Counted from the stretch's first letter, positions 1 to 8,650 are shown. The stretch: 64,000 bases of DNA from Curvibacter cyanobacteriorum (GCF_028649475.1 NZ_JAQSIP010000013.1:62001-126000), one strand, 5' to 3'. Program-made: numbers and translations. Notes: generated by a model not told the origin, from the letters alone.

Positions 1-1337
1 GCCGGCTTCAGGTAGGCGTGGTCGGGCTTGTCGCGGCGCAGCGTCCAGGGGATGTGGCCGCGCAGCACGAACTGCTCGAAACCGTTCATCAGCGTGGCGG
101 TGGTCAGGCCGTACTTGAACCAGTTCTTGAAGTTGCGGTCCTTGTTGAGTTCGGTGTGCAGCCAGCTCTTCTCGAACGCTTCGGGGTAGGCGCTGAGTTC
201 GTCGTGTTGGCGACCGGCCACCACGGCGTCGTAGGCTGCCTCGGCGGCCAGCATGCCGGTCTTGATGGCGGCGTGGCTGCCCTTGATGCGGCTGACGTTC
301 AGGTAACCGGCATTGCAGCCGACCAGTGCGCCGCCCGGGAACACGGTCTTGGGCAGGGCGTTGAGGCCGCTGGCGTTGATGGCGCGGGCGCCGTAGGACA
401 GGCGCTTGGCGGTGATTTCACCCTTGTCGTTCTCGAAGTAGTAACGGACGTTGGGGTGGGTCTTCCAGCGCTGGAACTCTTCAAACGGGCTCAGGTAGGG
501 GTTGCTGTAACCGAGGCCGGTCACGAAGCCGAGCGCCACCTTGTTGCCGTCCAGGTGGTACAGGAAGGCGCCACCGTAGGTGTCGGACTCCATGGGCCAG
601 CCGGCGGTGTGCATCACGAAGCCGGGCTTGTGGCGGCTGGGGTCGATTTCCCAGAGTTCCTTGATGCCGATGCCAAAGCTCTGCGGGTCGCGGCCCTCGT
701 CGAGCTTGAACTTGGCGATCAGCTGCTTGCCCAGGTGGCCGCGTGCGCCTTCGGCGAACACGGTGTACTTGGCGTGCAGTTCCATGCCCAGCTGGAAGTC
801 GTCCGAGGGCTCGCCTTCCTTGTTGATGCCCATGTTGCCGGTGGCCACGCCCTTGACCGAGCCGTCCTCGTTGTACAGCACCTCGGCGGCCGAGAAGCCG
901 GGGAAGATTTCCACGCCCAGGGCCTCGGCTTGTTCACCCATCCACTTGGTCACTGCGCCCAGGCTGACGATGTAGTTGCCGTGGTTGTGGGCAAAGGGCG
1001 GCAGGAACAGGTTGGGCACGCGAAAGCCCGATTGCTCGCTCAGGAAGATGTAGGCGTCGTCGGTCACCGGCTGCTTGAGCGGGGCGCCGTCGGCCTTCCA
1101 GTTGGGCAGCAGTTCGGTCAGGGCCTTGGGGTCCATGATGGCGCCCGACAGGATGTGCGCACCGGGCTCGGAGCCCTTTTCGAGCACCACCACCGACACA
1201 TCGGTGCCTTTTTCAGCGGCGAGTTGCTTGAGCCGGATGGCGGTGGCCAGGCCACCGGGGCCGCCCCCAACGACGACGACGTCGTATTCCATGGCCTCTC
1301 GGGGGCCGTATTGGGACAGGATTTCTTCGTGGGTCAT
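1..1337 (-). CDS. Electron transfer flavoprotein-ubiquinone oxidoreductase, 3' end cut by window edge
   Basis: Passes electrons from reduced ETF, loaded by acyl-CoA and amino-acid dehydrogenases, to ubiquinone at the inner membrane. The translation starts with an FAD-binding segment (VVVGGGPGGLATAIRLKQ, about residues 20-37), then LSGAIMDPKAL, the GNYIVSLG segment and a GALVGCNAGYLNVSRIKGSH stretch typical of ETF-QO. About 445 codons are inside the window. The family is about 550 residues, so the C-terminal 4Fe-4S ferredoxin-like part lies off the left edge. The ATG at 1337 gives the full N-terminus. It is divergent from a short-chain dehydrogenase gene across 128 bp that holds a TetR-type palindrome, which suggests fatty-acid or acyl-CoA control. 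The family call is firm. Confidence 0.93.
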   Translation of the reverse strand, partial: MTHEEILSQYGPREAMEYDVVVVGGGPGGLATAIRLKQLAAEKGTDVSVVVLEKGSEPGAHILSGAIMDPKALTELLPNWKADGAPLKQPVTDDAYIFLSEQSGFRVPNLFLPPFAHNHGNYIVSLGAVTKWMGEQAEALGVEIFPGFSAAEVLYNEDGSVKGVATGNMGINKEGEPSDDFQLGMELHAKYTVFAEGARGHLGKQLIAKFKLDEGRDPQSFGIGIKELWEIDPSRHKPGFVMHTAGWPMESDTYGGAFLYHLDGNKVALGFVTGLGYSNPYLSPFEEFQRWKTHPNVRYYFENDKGEITAKRLSYGARAINASGLNALPKTVFPGGALVGCNAGYLNVSRIKGSHAAIKTGMLAAEAAYDAVVAGRQHDELSAYPEAFEKSWLHTELNKDRNFKNWFKYGLTTATLMNGFEQFVLRGHIPWTLRRDKPDHAYLKP

Positions 1338-1423
1338 GGGGCGTCTCGCTCGATAATGAATTGGGATGGGTAACTCGGTGGTAACCGGCTGCGCGGCATT
1401 TTATTCGCTGCGCTGCAATATTA

Positions 1424-1435
1424 GAACGGTCGTTC
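1424..1435. promoter_or_regulatory. TetR-type palindrome between ETF-QO and SDR genes
   Basis: GAACGGTCGTTC is a perfect inverted repeat apart from its two central bases. It lies 31 bp before the SDR start and 87 bp before the ETF-QO start. GAACG-N2-CGTTC resembles operators of acyl-CoA-sensing TetR regulators. The TetR gene at 3731 is a candidate binder, by proximity only. Confidence 0.45.
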
Positions 1436-1465
1436 GTTTTTTTGTCCAAGTCTGGAGATACTCTA

Positions 1466-2248
1466 ATGGCTTTTAGCATCGACTTATCGGGCCGTGTGGC
1501 ATTTGTGACAGGCGCTTCCAGCGGATTGGGGGCCCAGTTCGCCCGCACCCTGGCCCGCGCGGGCGCCGCGGTGGTGTTGGCCAGTCGCCGCGTGGAGAAG
1601 CTCAAAGAGCTGCGCGCGCACATCGAGGGCGAGGGCGGCAGTGCCCATGTGCTGCCCCTGGATGTGACCGACCTCGACAGCATCCGAGCGGCGGTGGCGC
1701 ATGCCGAGACCGAGGTGGGCTCGATCGACATCCTGGTCAACAACTCGGGCGTCAGCACCACGCAACGCCTGCAAGACGTCACCGAGGACGACTTCGATTT
1801 CATCTTCGACACCAATGTGCGCGGCTCGTTCTTTGTCGCCCAGGAGGTGGGCAAACGCATGCTGGCGCGCGCTCGCGGTGCCGCGCCCGGCACGTACACC
1901 GGCGGGCGCATCATCAACATCGCGTCGGTGGCGGGGCTCAAGGTGCTGCCGCAGATTGGCGCCTATTGCATGAGCAAGGCCGCGGTGGTGCAGATGACCA
2001 AGGCCATGGCCATGGAATGGGGCCGCTTTGGCATCAATGTCAACGCCATCTGCCCGGGCTACATCGACACCGAGATCAACCACCACCACTGGCAGACCGA
2101 GCAGGGCCAGAAGCTGGTCAACCTGCTGCCGCGCAAGCGCGTGGGCCAGCCCGAGGACCTGGACGCCTTGCTGGTGATGCTGGCCAGCGACCAGAGTCAT
2201 TTTGTCAACGGCGCCATCATCGCGGCCGATGACGGCTTTGCGCTCTGA
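1466..2248 (+). CDS. SDR family NAD(P)-dependent oxidoreductase
   Basis: A 260-residue classical short-chain dehydrogenase/reductase. The cofactor motif TGASSGLG lies near residue 15, NNSG near residue 90, and the active-site Ser (NIASVAG) and YCMSK follow at about residues 150-170. The ATG at 1466 is chosen over an upstream TTG because GGAGA sits 9 bases before it and it matches the usual family start. A hot-dog thioesterase begins 12 bases after the stop, so the two are probably cotranscribed. Opposite ETF-QO and beside a thioesterase, a role in hydroxyacyl or ketoacyl metabolism is likely. The substrate cannot be read from the sequence. Confidence 0.9.
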   Translation: MAFSIDLSGRVAFVTGASSGLGAQFARTLARAGAAVVLASRRVEKLKELRAHIEGEGGSAHVLPLDVTDLDSIRAAVAHAETEVGSIDILVNNSGVSTTQRLQDVTEDDFDFIFDTNVRGSFFVAQEVGKRMLARARGAAPGTYTGGRIINIASVAGLKVLPQIGAYCMSKAAVVQMTKAMAMEWGRFGINVNAICPGYIDTEINHHHWQTEQGQKLVNLLPRKRVGQPEDLDALLVMLASDQSHFVNGAIIAADDGFAL

Positions 2249-2260
2249 GCCGGGGCCCGC

Positions 2261-2683
2261 ATGCGCATCGAGATTCCCGAGCACAAGCGCCTGGTGTTTG
2301 AGATGGACATCCCCATCCGCTGGGGCGACATGGACGCCATGGGCCATGTGAACAACGCCAACTACTTTCGCTACCTGGAGACCCTGCGCATCGAGTGGAT
2401 GTGCTCGATCGGCTGTGCGCCGGCGCCGCAGGGCGAGGGGCCGGTGATCGTCAACGCGTTTTGCAACTTCTACCGCCAGCTTGAATACCCGGGGCAGGTG
2501 CTGGCCAAGTTGTACGTCAGTGATCCTGCGCGCACCACCTTCGAGAGCTGGGCCACGCTGGAGCGCACCGACCAGCCCGGCGTGGTCTGCGCCGCCGGTG
2601 GCGCGACGGTGATCTGGGTCGATTTTCCGAAGCAGAAGGCGGCGCCGCTGCCCGACTGGATGCGCGCCCACCTGCAGGGCTGA
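2261..2683 (+). CDS. Acyl-CoA thioesterase, 4HBT (hot-dog) family
   Basis: 140 residues, normal for a single hot-dog domain of the 4-hydroxybenzoyl-CoA thioesterase type. WGDMDAMGHVNNANYFRYLE (about residues 21-40) carries the conserved Asp and the GHVNN signature that places substrate over the central helix. Such enzymes hydrolyse acyl-CoA to free acid and CoA in the cytoplasm. It lies 12 bases after the SDR gene and is probably in its operon. The stop codon lies in a large hairpin shared with the convergent gene. The chain length or aromatic specificity is unknown. Confidence 0.9.
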   Translation: MRIEIPEHKRLVFEMDIPIRWGDMDAMGHVNNANYFRYLETLRIEWMCSIGCAPAPQGEGPVIVNAFCNFYRQLEYPGQVLAKLYVSDPARTTFESWATLERTDQPGVVCAAGGATVIWVDFPKQKAAPLPDWMRAHLQG

Positions 2684-2718
2684 GGGCACCGCGGCCCACG
2701 CGGGGCCGCGACCTCAGC
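2679..2718. terminator. Symmetrical hairpin holding both convergent stop codons
   Basis: GCTGAGG (2679-2685) pairs with CCTCAGC (2712-2718), and CGCGGCCC (2690-2697) pairs with GGGCCGCG (2703-2710) around a 5-base loop. The TGA of the thioesterase (2681-2683) and the TGA of the opposing hydrolase (2714-2716 on the minus strand) are mirror images inside the outer stem. There is no T-tract on either side, so it may act as a bidirectional transcript-end structure rather than a classical intrinsic terminator. Confidence 0.55.
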
Positions 2719-3598
2719 GGCGCGCGGCGCCGATCACCCGGTACTGGCTGGCATGCTCGCGGAGCCAGCGCTCGGCCAAGGCCCGGGCCGACAGGTCGGG
2801 CGCCTGCGGGCTGTGGGTGTCGGGGTGAAAGTCGCGCTGGTAGTAGCGCAGCAGCGGGCCGGTGCAGCGCCACACCAGGCCCTGCCGACCCCAGGCAAAG
2901 CGCAGCCCACTGAGCCAGGTGCCGGGGCGCCACAGGCTGCCGTCGTGCCAGAGGTTGAGGGCGGTCTGGGCCAGCGCTTCCCAGCTGAAGGTGATCAGCA
3001 CATAGGTGAACCAGCGCACCCGCCAGGCGTGGTTGCCGCCCAGCGCCTGGTACAGCGCAAAGGCCACCGCGCTGTGCTCGGTCTCCTCGGCCGCGTGCCA
3101 GCGCCAGACGGTTTTCAGGCGCTCGTCGGCGGCGTCCAGCACGTCGGGGTGGCGCAGCGTGATGTCGGCCAGCACAGCGGTGAAGTGCTCGTAAGCACAG
3201 GTCACCGCGAGGTGGTGCAAGGGGTTGAAATGGCGTGTGCGGTCAATGCGTTTCTGGGCCCAGTGTTGCCAGCGGTTGACCAGGCCTTGGCGGGCCAGTT
3301 GCTCGTTGTAGAGGCCATGCACGCGCCGGTGCGTGGCTTCCTGGCCGATGAAGCCCTGGATCTGCCGCCGCAGCGGCTCGTGCTCTGGGGTTTCGGGCAG
3401 CTTTTGAAGGGCTTCGCGCACCGAGTCGATGAAGAACTGCTCACCGACCGGAAAGCTCATCGACAGCGCATTGAAGAACATGCTGCGAAACGCATCGCCG
3501 CCATGCCAGTGCGGCGCAAAGCCGTCGCTCAGGTCGACTTCGAGCTTGCGCACGGTGAGTTCAGGCGGGTGGGCCAGGGCAGGGGCGGGGGTCGACAT
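2714..3598 (-). CDS. Metal-dependent hydrolase, PF10118 family
   Basis: 294 residues matching the poorly characterised predicted metal-dependent hydrolase family PF10118, which is related to ferritin-like diiron folds. The likely metal ligands are E/H motifs spread along the chain: FFIDSVRE, GQEATHRRVH, AYEHFTA and HAAEETEHSAVAF. The start at 3598 agrees with the family N-terminus (PELTVRKLEVDLSDGF follows shortly after). It is divergent from a TetR regulator 132 bp away, its probable controller. The substrate is unknown. In related bacteria such genes sit with lipid and acyl-CoA genes, which fits the neighbourhood. Confidence 0.85.
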   Translation of the reverse strand: MSTPAPALAHPPELTVRKLEVDLSDGFAPHWHGGDAFRSMFFNALSMSFPVGEQFFIDSVREALQKLPETPEHEPLRRQIQGFIGQEATHRRVHGLYNEQLARQGLVNRWQHWAQKRIDRTRHFNPLHHLAVTCAYEHFTAVLADITLRHPDVLDAADERLKTVWRWHAAEETEHSAVAFALYQALGGNHAWRVRWFTYVLITFSWEALAQTALNLWHDGSLWRPGTWLSGLRFAWGRQGLVWRCTGPLLRYYQRDFHPDTHSPQAPDLSARALAERWLREHASQYRVIGAARR

Positions 3599-3730
3599 GG
3601 GCGGCTCAGGCGGTCAGGGTGATCGGGCAAGGGGCGTCAGGACGCTTCAGAATACTGGTTTTGTGAGCATTATTCAGGTTCTGTCCGGGCCTGGCTACTC
3701 GCTTACGGCTCAGATTTTGGAGTTGTCCGC

Positions 3731-4438
3731 ATGCCCGCTTCTCAGCGACCTGTTCCCTCTGACACTCGGCGCCGCCAGCCCACCCAGGAGCGGGCGCAGC
3801 GCACCATCGAAGCCATTTTTGAAGCCACGGCTCAGATTGTGGAGAGCGACGGCGAGGCCGCCCTGACCACCAACAAGGTGGCGCGGCGCGCGGGGTTTTC
3901 GATCGGCACCCTCTACCAGTACTTCCCGTCCAAGGAAGCCATCCTGCTGGCCATGATCCAGCGCGAGCGACGCCGGGTGATGGACCGGTTGCAGGCCCTG
4001 ATGCAGGCCGCCGTGGCCGAACAGCGACCGGTGCAGGCGGTGTTGGCCGACCTGGTGCACCTGCTGGTCGAGTCGTTTGGCAGTGGACCCCGTTCGCGCC
4101 GGGCGATGATTCGCCTGGCCTGGCGCCTGGACCACCACGAAGACATCACCCAGGCGCTGCGCGAGGCCTCGGAGCACCACGCGGTGGCGCTGATCGCGCT
4201 CAAGGACCCGGCCTTGCGGGCCCCTGACCCGACCCTGATGTTTGTCGCCACGCGCGCCGTGATGGGGGTGATCCGCAGCGCCTCGCTGGAGGACTCGCCC
4301 TTGTTGGGCACCCCGGCGTTCGAGGCCGAGCTGGTGCGACTGGTCTGGGGCCTGTTGCGCCTCGAGCCACCGGCGGCTGACCCGGTGGCCCCCGCCAAGG
4401 CAGGCAGCGCCCCCGGTGCCGCGCCGGGGCGGCTTTGA
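3731..4438 (+). CDS. TetR/AcrR family transcriptional regulator
   Basis: 235 residues. The N-terminal DNA-binding domain reads through RTIEAIFEATAQIV and the helix-turn-helix TTNKVARRAGFSIGTLYQYF (about residues 47-66), followed by the usual PSKEAIL. The C-terminal ligand domain is not assignable to a subfamily. It is divergent from the PF10118 hydrolase gene and convergent with an AhpD-like gene 6 bases downstream. Likely targets are its own promoter and the divergent gene. The palindrome at 1424-1435 is another possibility. The last 25 residues are Ala/Pro/Gly-rich and probably unstructured. Confidence 0.9.
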   Translation: MPASQRPVPSDTRRRQPTQERAQRTIEAIFEATAQIVESDGEAALTTNKVARRAGFSIGTLYQYFPSKEAILLAMIQRERRRVMDRLQALMQAAVAEQRPVQAVLADLVHLLVESFGSGPRSRRAMIRLAWRLDHHEDITQALREASEHHAVALIALKDPALRAPDPTLMFVATRAVMGVIRSASLEDSPLLGTPAFEAELVRLVWGLLRLEPPAADPVAPAKAGSAPGAAPGRL

Positions 4439-4444
4439 CAGCGA

Positions 4445-5041
4445 TCAGGCTTTGCTTTTGGGCACCCGGCCCATGAGGTAGAACTCAGGGTTGGGCTGCA
4501 TGCCCGAGAAGCTGGCCAGGCGGTTGGACAGGCCAAAAAACGCGGTGATGGCCGCGATGTCCCAGATGTCCTCGTCCGAGAAACCGTGGGCATGCAGCGG
4601 CGGGTAGTCGCTTTCGTCGATTTCGTGCGAGCGTTGGCAGACTTTCATGGCGAAGTCGAGCATCGCGCGCTGGCGTGGTGTGATGTCGGCCTTGCGGTAG
4701 TTGATGGCCACCTGGTCGGCCACCAGCGGCTTCTTTTCGTAGATGCGCAGCAGCGCGCCATGGGCCACCACGCAGTAAAGGCACTGGTTGGCGGCGCTGG
4801 TGGCGGTGACGATCATTTCGCGGTCGCCTTTGCTCAGCGAGCCGTCTTCCTTGAGCATCAGGGCGTCGTGGTAGGCAAAGAAGGCGCGCCACTCGGCAGG
4901 GCGCCGCGCCAGGCTCAGGAAGACCTGGGGCACAAAGCCGGCTTTCTCCTGCACGGCCAGGATTTTTTCGCGGATGTCGTCGGGCACATCTTCCAGCGCG
5001 GGGCTGGCATAACGGGTCGGGTTCAAGGGGCGTGTCTCCAT
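4445..5041 (-). CDS. Peroxidase-related, AhpD/carboxymuconolactone decarboxylase-like protein
   Basis: 198 residues with the AhpD-like core. CLYCVVAHG (about residues 96-104) supplies the CxxC redox pair and the downstream His of alkylhydroperoxidase-type enzymes. The full layout (FFAYHDALM, REMIVTATSAANQCLYC, ITAFFGLSNRLA) matches the uncharacterised peroxidase-related subfamily. It probably reduces peroxides or a related oxidised substrate using thiol chemistry in the cytoplasm. It has its own promoter region and converges on the TetR gene with a 6-base gap. The physiological substrate is unknown. Confidence 0.87.
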   Translation of the reverse strand: METRPLNPTRYASPALEDVPDDIREKILAVQEKAGFVPQVFLSLARRPAEWRAFFAYHDALMLKEDGSLSKGDREMIVTATSAANQCLYCVVAHGALLRIYEKKPLVADQVAINYRKADITPRQRAMLDFAMKVCQRSHEIDESDYPPLHAHGFSDEDIWDIAAITAFFGLSNRLASFSGMQPNPEFYLMGRVPKSKA

Positions 5042-5343
5042 CCAAAGTGGGCTGCCATCTTAGAACCGCTGCCACGACCCCGCAAACCGAAGGCGGGCGC
5101 TTCGAAGGCGGACGCTGGCGACACGGCGCCAAGCCGCAGGCAGTCCCAGCGGTGCGAAGCAAGGGCGGCTCCAAGCGTGTGTCAGTGGGCCTCGGGCCAG
5201 GACGCTGCGCGGAGCGCCATGACTGGGGGTTATTTATTGATAAAAACTAATGGTGACTTAATTTCAATCAAATGGATCAATGGGAAGGGTTTTTCTAACA
5301 TTCAGCCCATGTTCCCCGTCACTGGCCCTTGAAGGAGTCCCCC
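5042..5343. other. 302-bp intergenic region with an AT-rich promoter island
   Basis: The left two thirds are GC-rich with no recognisable gene. From about 5230 to 5300 the base composition turns sharply AT-rich. TTGATAAAAACTAA at 5237-5250 keeps the left half of an FNR/Anr box (TTGAT-N4) with a poor right half. The region probably holds the promoter of the two tiny ORFs that follow. Confidence 0.4.
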
Positions 5344-5550
5344 ATGAGCGCTTTGAGCCTGTCCCTGGTGCCCTCTTTGCCCACCCTGCTGCTGAGACCG
5401 GGTCCACCGCTGGCCACCTTCAGCCACCCGCCCCGGCGTCGCAAGCGCCGCGTCGGGCGGACCGTGCGCCTGGCGGTGGGCCTGGGCCTCAATGCGGTGG
5501 GGCTGGTGTTGTGCTGGCAGGGCCTTGTGCCCAGCGGGGGGCTGGCATGA
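5344..5550 (+). CDS. Small hypothetical protein with one membrane segment
   Basis: A 68-residue ORF with a strong ribosome binding site (GAAGGAG at 5331-5337, six bases before the ATG). The N-terminal third is apolar and Leu-rich, a short basic stretch RRRKRRVGR follows, and RLAVGLGLNAVGLVLCWQGL (about residues 40-59) could span or insert into the membrane. Its stop overlaps the ATG of the next small ORF (ATGA), so the two are translationally coupled. I do not recognise a family. The good Shine-Dalgarno sequence and the coupling argue that it is real. Confidence 0.55.
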   Translation: MSALSLSLVPSLPTLLLRPGPPLATFSHPPRRRKRRVGRTVRLAVGLGLNAVGLVLCWQGLVPSGGLA

Positions 5551-5663
5551 GCCCGGCCCGCCGTGAAGCGGCGCTGGGCCGGACGGCCCCCTGGTGGCGC
5601 GAGGTGTTTCAGCCGGCCTGGCTGCGCTGGGCCGAGGCGGTGGCGCAGGGCACCGCGGGCTGA
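5547..5663 (+). CDS. Very small hypothetical protein coupled to the preceding ORF
   Basis: A 38-residue ORF starting in an ATGA overlap with the preceding small gene. It is rich in Trp, Arg and Ala, with two close aromatic clusters (PWWREVF and PAWLRWAEAV), and could form an amphipathic helix. It has no recognised family and no Shine-Dalgarno of its own beyond GGGGGG-type sequence, so it would depend on coupling. It could be spurious. The case rests on the overlap and on codon use like its neighbours. Confidence 0.35.
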   Translation: MSPARREAALGRTAPWWREVFQPAWLRWAEAVAQGTAG

Positions 5664-5801
5664 ACGAGGGCCGAGGGGGCCGAGGGCGCCGATACCGCAG
5701 ATAGCGCAGACAGCGCCGAGGGTGTGCTGTGGCGCCAGGAGAGGGCTGCAGGCCGGGTCGGTCGTGCCTGCGCGGCGGCTCGGGCCCGGCCCTTCAACGC
5801 C

Positions 5802-6308
5802 TCAGCGCGGGCCCAGGAAGTCCAGCTTGCCCAGCGGCACGCCTTGCTGGCGCAGCAGGCCGTAGGCGGTGGTCACGTGGAAGAAGAAGTTCGGCATGGC
5901 AAAGGTCTGCAGGTAGTTCAGGCCCGTGAAGCTGACCTCGCCACTGCGCAGCTTGAGCGTGACCGTGCGCTCTTCCGAGCCGTCGAATTGCTCGGGGCGG
6001 AAGGTCTTCAGGAAGTCCAGGGTCTTGCCAATGCGGGCCTGCAACTCGGGCAAGGTGGTCTCGCTGTCGGCGAACACCGGCGCCTCGACACCGGCCAGGC
6101 GGGCGGCGCAGCCCTTGGCAGTGTCGGTGGCGATGAAGATTTGGTTGGTGAAGGGCAGCATGTCCGGCGCCAGGCGGGCGGTGGTCAGCTGGGCCGGGTC
6201 CAGCCCGGTGGACTGGGCGTGGGCCAGGGCTTTGTCCAGGATCACGGACAGGGCTTGCAACTGGCGCACAAAGGTGGGCACGCTGGCCTGGTACATCGAA
6301 AGGCTCAT
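5802..6308 (-). CDS. DUF1993 family protein
   Basis: 168 residues matching the DUF1993 family (PF09351), a helical-bundle group of unknown function. The family pattern is visible: SMYQASVPTFVRQLQALSVIL at the start, LAPDMLPFTNQI in the middle, and LNYLQTFAMPNFFFHVTTAY near the end with its conserved His. The length is normal. It is transcribed leftwards after the PAS-LuxR gene, separated by 189 bp, and probably has its own promoter. It is related in shape to DinB-like bundles but no catalytic role is known. Confidence 0.85.
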   Translation of the reverse strand: MSLSMYQASVPTFVRQLQALSVILDKALAHAQSTGLDPAQLTTARLAPDMLPFTNQIFIATDTAKGCAARLAGVEAPVFADSETTLPELQARIGKTLDFLKTFRPEQFDGSEERTVTLKLRSGEVSFTGLNYLQTFAMPNFFFHVTTAYGLLRQQGVPLGKLDFLGPR

Positions 6309-6497
6309 GGGGGTCTCTTTTCTGGAGGCAGGGGTTCTGAAGGAAACGGGAGCGGCGATGATCGCTCAAAGCGCGTTTCTTTGCTGGGCGGTCGTGACCT
6401 GGGGCTGACCCGGGTGCCCGGTGCGGCGGCCCCGGGGCCCCACGCCGTCCAACCGGGGGGGCGGCCGCGCATGGACCGCCCACCGCCTTCACGCGCT

Positions 6498-7067
6498 TCA
6501 ACCCGCCATCAGCTTGTGCACCAGGTCGGCCGTGGTGTTGGCCTTGTACTTGCGCATCAGGCGGGCGCGGTAGATTTCGACCGTGCGGTGGCTGATGTCG
6601 AGGACCCGGCCAATTTCCTTTGAGGTCAGGCCATCCATCAGGTGGGCCGCGACTTCGCGCTCCCGCGCGGTCAGCTCGGCTTTGACCGGACGCCGCGAGC
6701 TCAGGTCCTCAAAGGTCCAGATGCCGGCTTCGTGGGGGTTGTCGCGGTTCAGGGCGCGACCGGTGACGTGGCACCAGAAGGTCTCGCCCTGGAGGCGGCC
6801 GTCGACCCGCTTCATGATGCGGTCGTCGGCGTAGTGGCCGCTTTTGTTGAGGATCGGGGCGATGCGCTCGCCGGTGCGTTCGTATTCGTCGGCGCTGGGG
6901 TACAGCACTTTGAAGGACTGGCCCACCAGGCGTTCGCGTGTGGTGCCGAACATCTCGCAGACCCGCTGGTTGCAGTCCATGATGGTGCGGTGACGCGACA
7001 GCACCAGGCCAATCGGGGCCAACTCGAAAGCCAGTTGGTAGTCGAGTTCAATCGGGGGCAAGGTCAT
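6498..7067 (-). CDS. PAS domain LuxR-type transcriptional regulator
   Basis: 189 residues. A PAS sensor (about residues 10-115, with LVLSRHRTIMDCNQRVCEMF and FKVLYPSADEY) is followed by a LuxR/FixJ-type helix-turn-helix (about 130-189: LTAREREVAAHLMDGLTSKE, then HRTVEIYRARLMRK). There is no receiver domain, so control must come from a PAS ligand or redox signal. It is divergent from the CoA-transferase genes scoAB, and the intergenic inverted repeat at 7086-7105 is a suitable LuxR-type operator. This pairing suggests that it controls ketone-body or short-chain acyl-CoA use. Confidence 0.9.
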   Translation of the reverse strand: MTLPPIELDYQLAFELAPIGLVLSRHRTIMDCNQRVCEMFGTTRERLVGQSFKVLYPSADEYERTGERIAPILNKSGHYADDRIMKRVDGRLQGETFWCHVTGRALNRDNPHEAGIWTFEDLSSRRPVKAELTAREREVAAHLMDGLTSKEIGRVLDISHRTVEIYRARLMRKYKANTTADLVHKLMAG

Positions 7068-7085
7068 GCTTGTACTTACGAGCTT

Positions 7086-7105
7086 CTACGTACATCAATA
7101 GGTAG
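7086..7105. promoter_or_regulatory. Inverted repeat, probable operator for the PAS-LuxR regulator
   Basis: CTACGTA and TAGGTAG form a 6-of-7 inverted repeat across a 6-base spacer. The site is 19 bp from the regulator start and 51 bp from the scoA start. A wider pair, TTACGA (7076-7081) and TCGTAA (7108-7113), brackets it. A 20-bp dyad is the normal size for LuxR-family operators. Confidence 0.5.
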
Positions 7106-7155
7106 TATCGTAACGAATTCTGTGTGGGCACCGCTCGCTTCCTGAGGAGACCTTT

Positions 7156-7863
7156 GTGAACAAACTTTTTCCTTCTGCCGCCGCCGCGCTGCAGGGCGTG
7201 GTCAGCGACGGCCAGTTGATGGCTGTTGGTGGTTTTGGCCTGTGTGGCATCCCTGAGGCCCTGATCGATGCGCTGCGCGACAGCGGCGTCAAGGACCTGA
7301 CGGTGATCTCCAACAACGCCGGCGTGGACGGTTTTGGCCTGGGCAAGCTGCTCGAAACCCGCCAGATCAAAAAGATGATCTCGAGCTATGTGGGGGAAAA
7401 CAAGGAGTTCGAGCGCCAGTACCTGGCCGGCGAACTCGAGCTTGAGTTCACCCCGCAGGGCACGCTGGCCGAGAAGCTGCGCGCTGGCGGTGCCGGCATC
7501 CCGGCGTTCTTCACCAAGACCGGCGTCGGCACCGTGGTGGCCGAGGGCAAGGAACTGCGTGACTTCGACGGCGAAACCTACGTCATGGAGCGCTCGCTGG
7601 TGCCCGATGTGGCGCTGGTGAAGGCCGATGTGGCCGACAAGGCCGGCAACCTGCGCTTCCGCTACACCGCACGCAACTTCAACCCGGCGGTGGCCATGGC
7701 GGGCAAGCTGTGCATCGTCGAAGTCGAAAAGATCGTTGAAGTGGGCGAGATCGCCCCTGACGACGTGCACCTGCCCGGCATTTACGTGCACCGCCTGGTG
7801 CTCAACGCCACCCCCGAAAAACGCATCGAAAAACGCACCATCACCGAAAAGGCAGGAGTCTGA
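7156..7863 (+). CDS. scoA: 3-oxoacid CoA-transferase subunit A
   Basis: 235 residues, the normal length of the alpha subunit. With subunit B it moves CoA from succinyl-CoA to acetoacetate or a similar 3-oxoacid, feeding ketone bodies to acetyl-CoA in the cytoplasm. [16 protein letters not shown] near residues 29-44 is the family signature, followed by [14 protein letters not shown]. The start is a GTG, supported by GAGGAGA at 7144-7150. Subunit B follows after a 2-base gap. The divergent PAS-LuxR gene probably controls both. Confidence 0.94.
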   Translation: MNKLFPSAAAALQGVVSDGQLMAVGGFGLCGIPEALIDALRDSGVKDLTVISNNAGVDGFGLGKLLETRQIKKMISSYVGENKEFERQYLAGELELEFTPQGTLAEKLRAGGAGIPAFFTKTGVGTVVAEGKELRDFDGETYVMERSLVPDVALVKADVADKAGNLRFRYTARNFNPAVAMAGKLCIVEVEKIVEVGEIAPDDVHLPGIYVHRLVLNATPEKRIEKRTITEKAGV

Positions 7864-7865
7864 TC

Positions 7866-8504
<639 letters not shown>

Positions 8505-8574
8505 GGCAGATCGCCTTGGGACTGAACTGATTGACACAGCAAGCCGCGACCCTCGGAGGGCGCGGTTCTTTCAG

Positions 8575-8602
8575 ATGGCGGGCCGGTCCCGCCATTTTTT
8601 TT
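8575..8602 (+). terminator. Intrinsic terminator after scoAB
   Basis: ATGGCGGG (8575-8582) pairs perfectly with CCCGCCAT (8588-8595) across a 5-base loop and is followed at once by a run of eight Ts. It lies 71 bases after the scoB stop and separates that operon from the convergent kup gene. Confidence 0.85.
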
Positions 8603-8650
8603 GGCCCCGGCCAGCCCCGCTCTGGGCCCAGGGGCCGACCCAGCCACCGA

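Noticed and set aside
18-1373. A 451-codon plus-strand frame across the ETF-QO gene
   Set aside because: The minus strand encodes a clear ETF-QO with FAD motifs. The plus-strand frame shows no family pattern and overlaps the divergent promoter.
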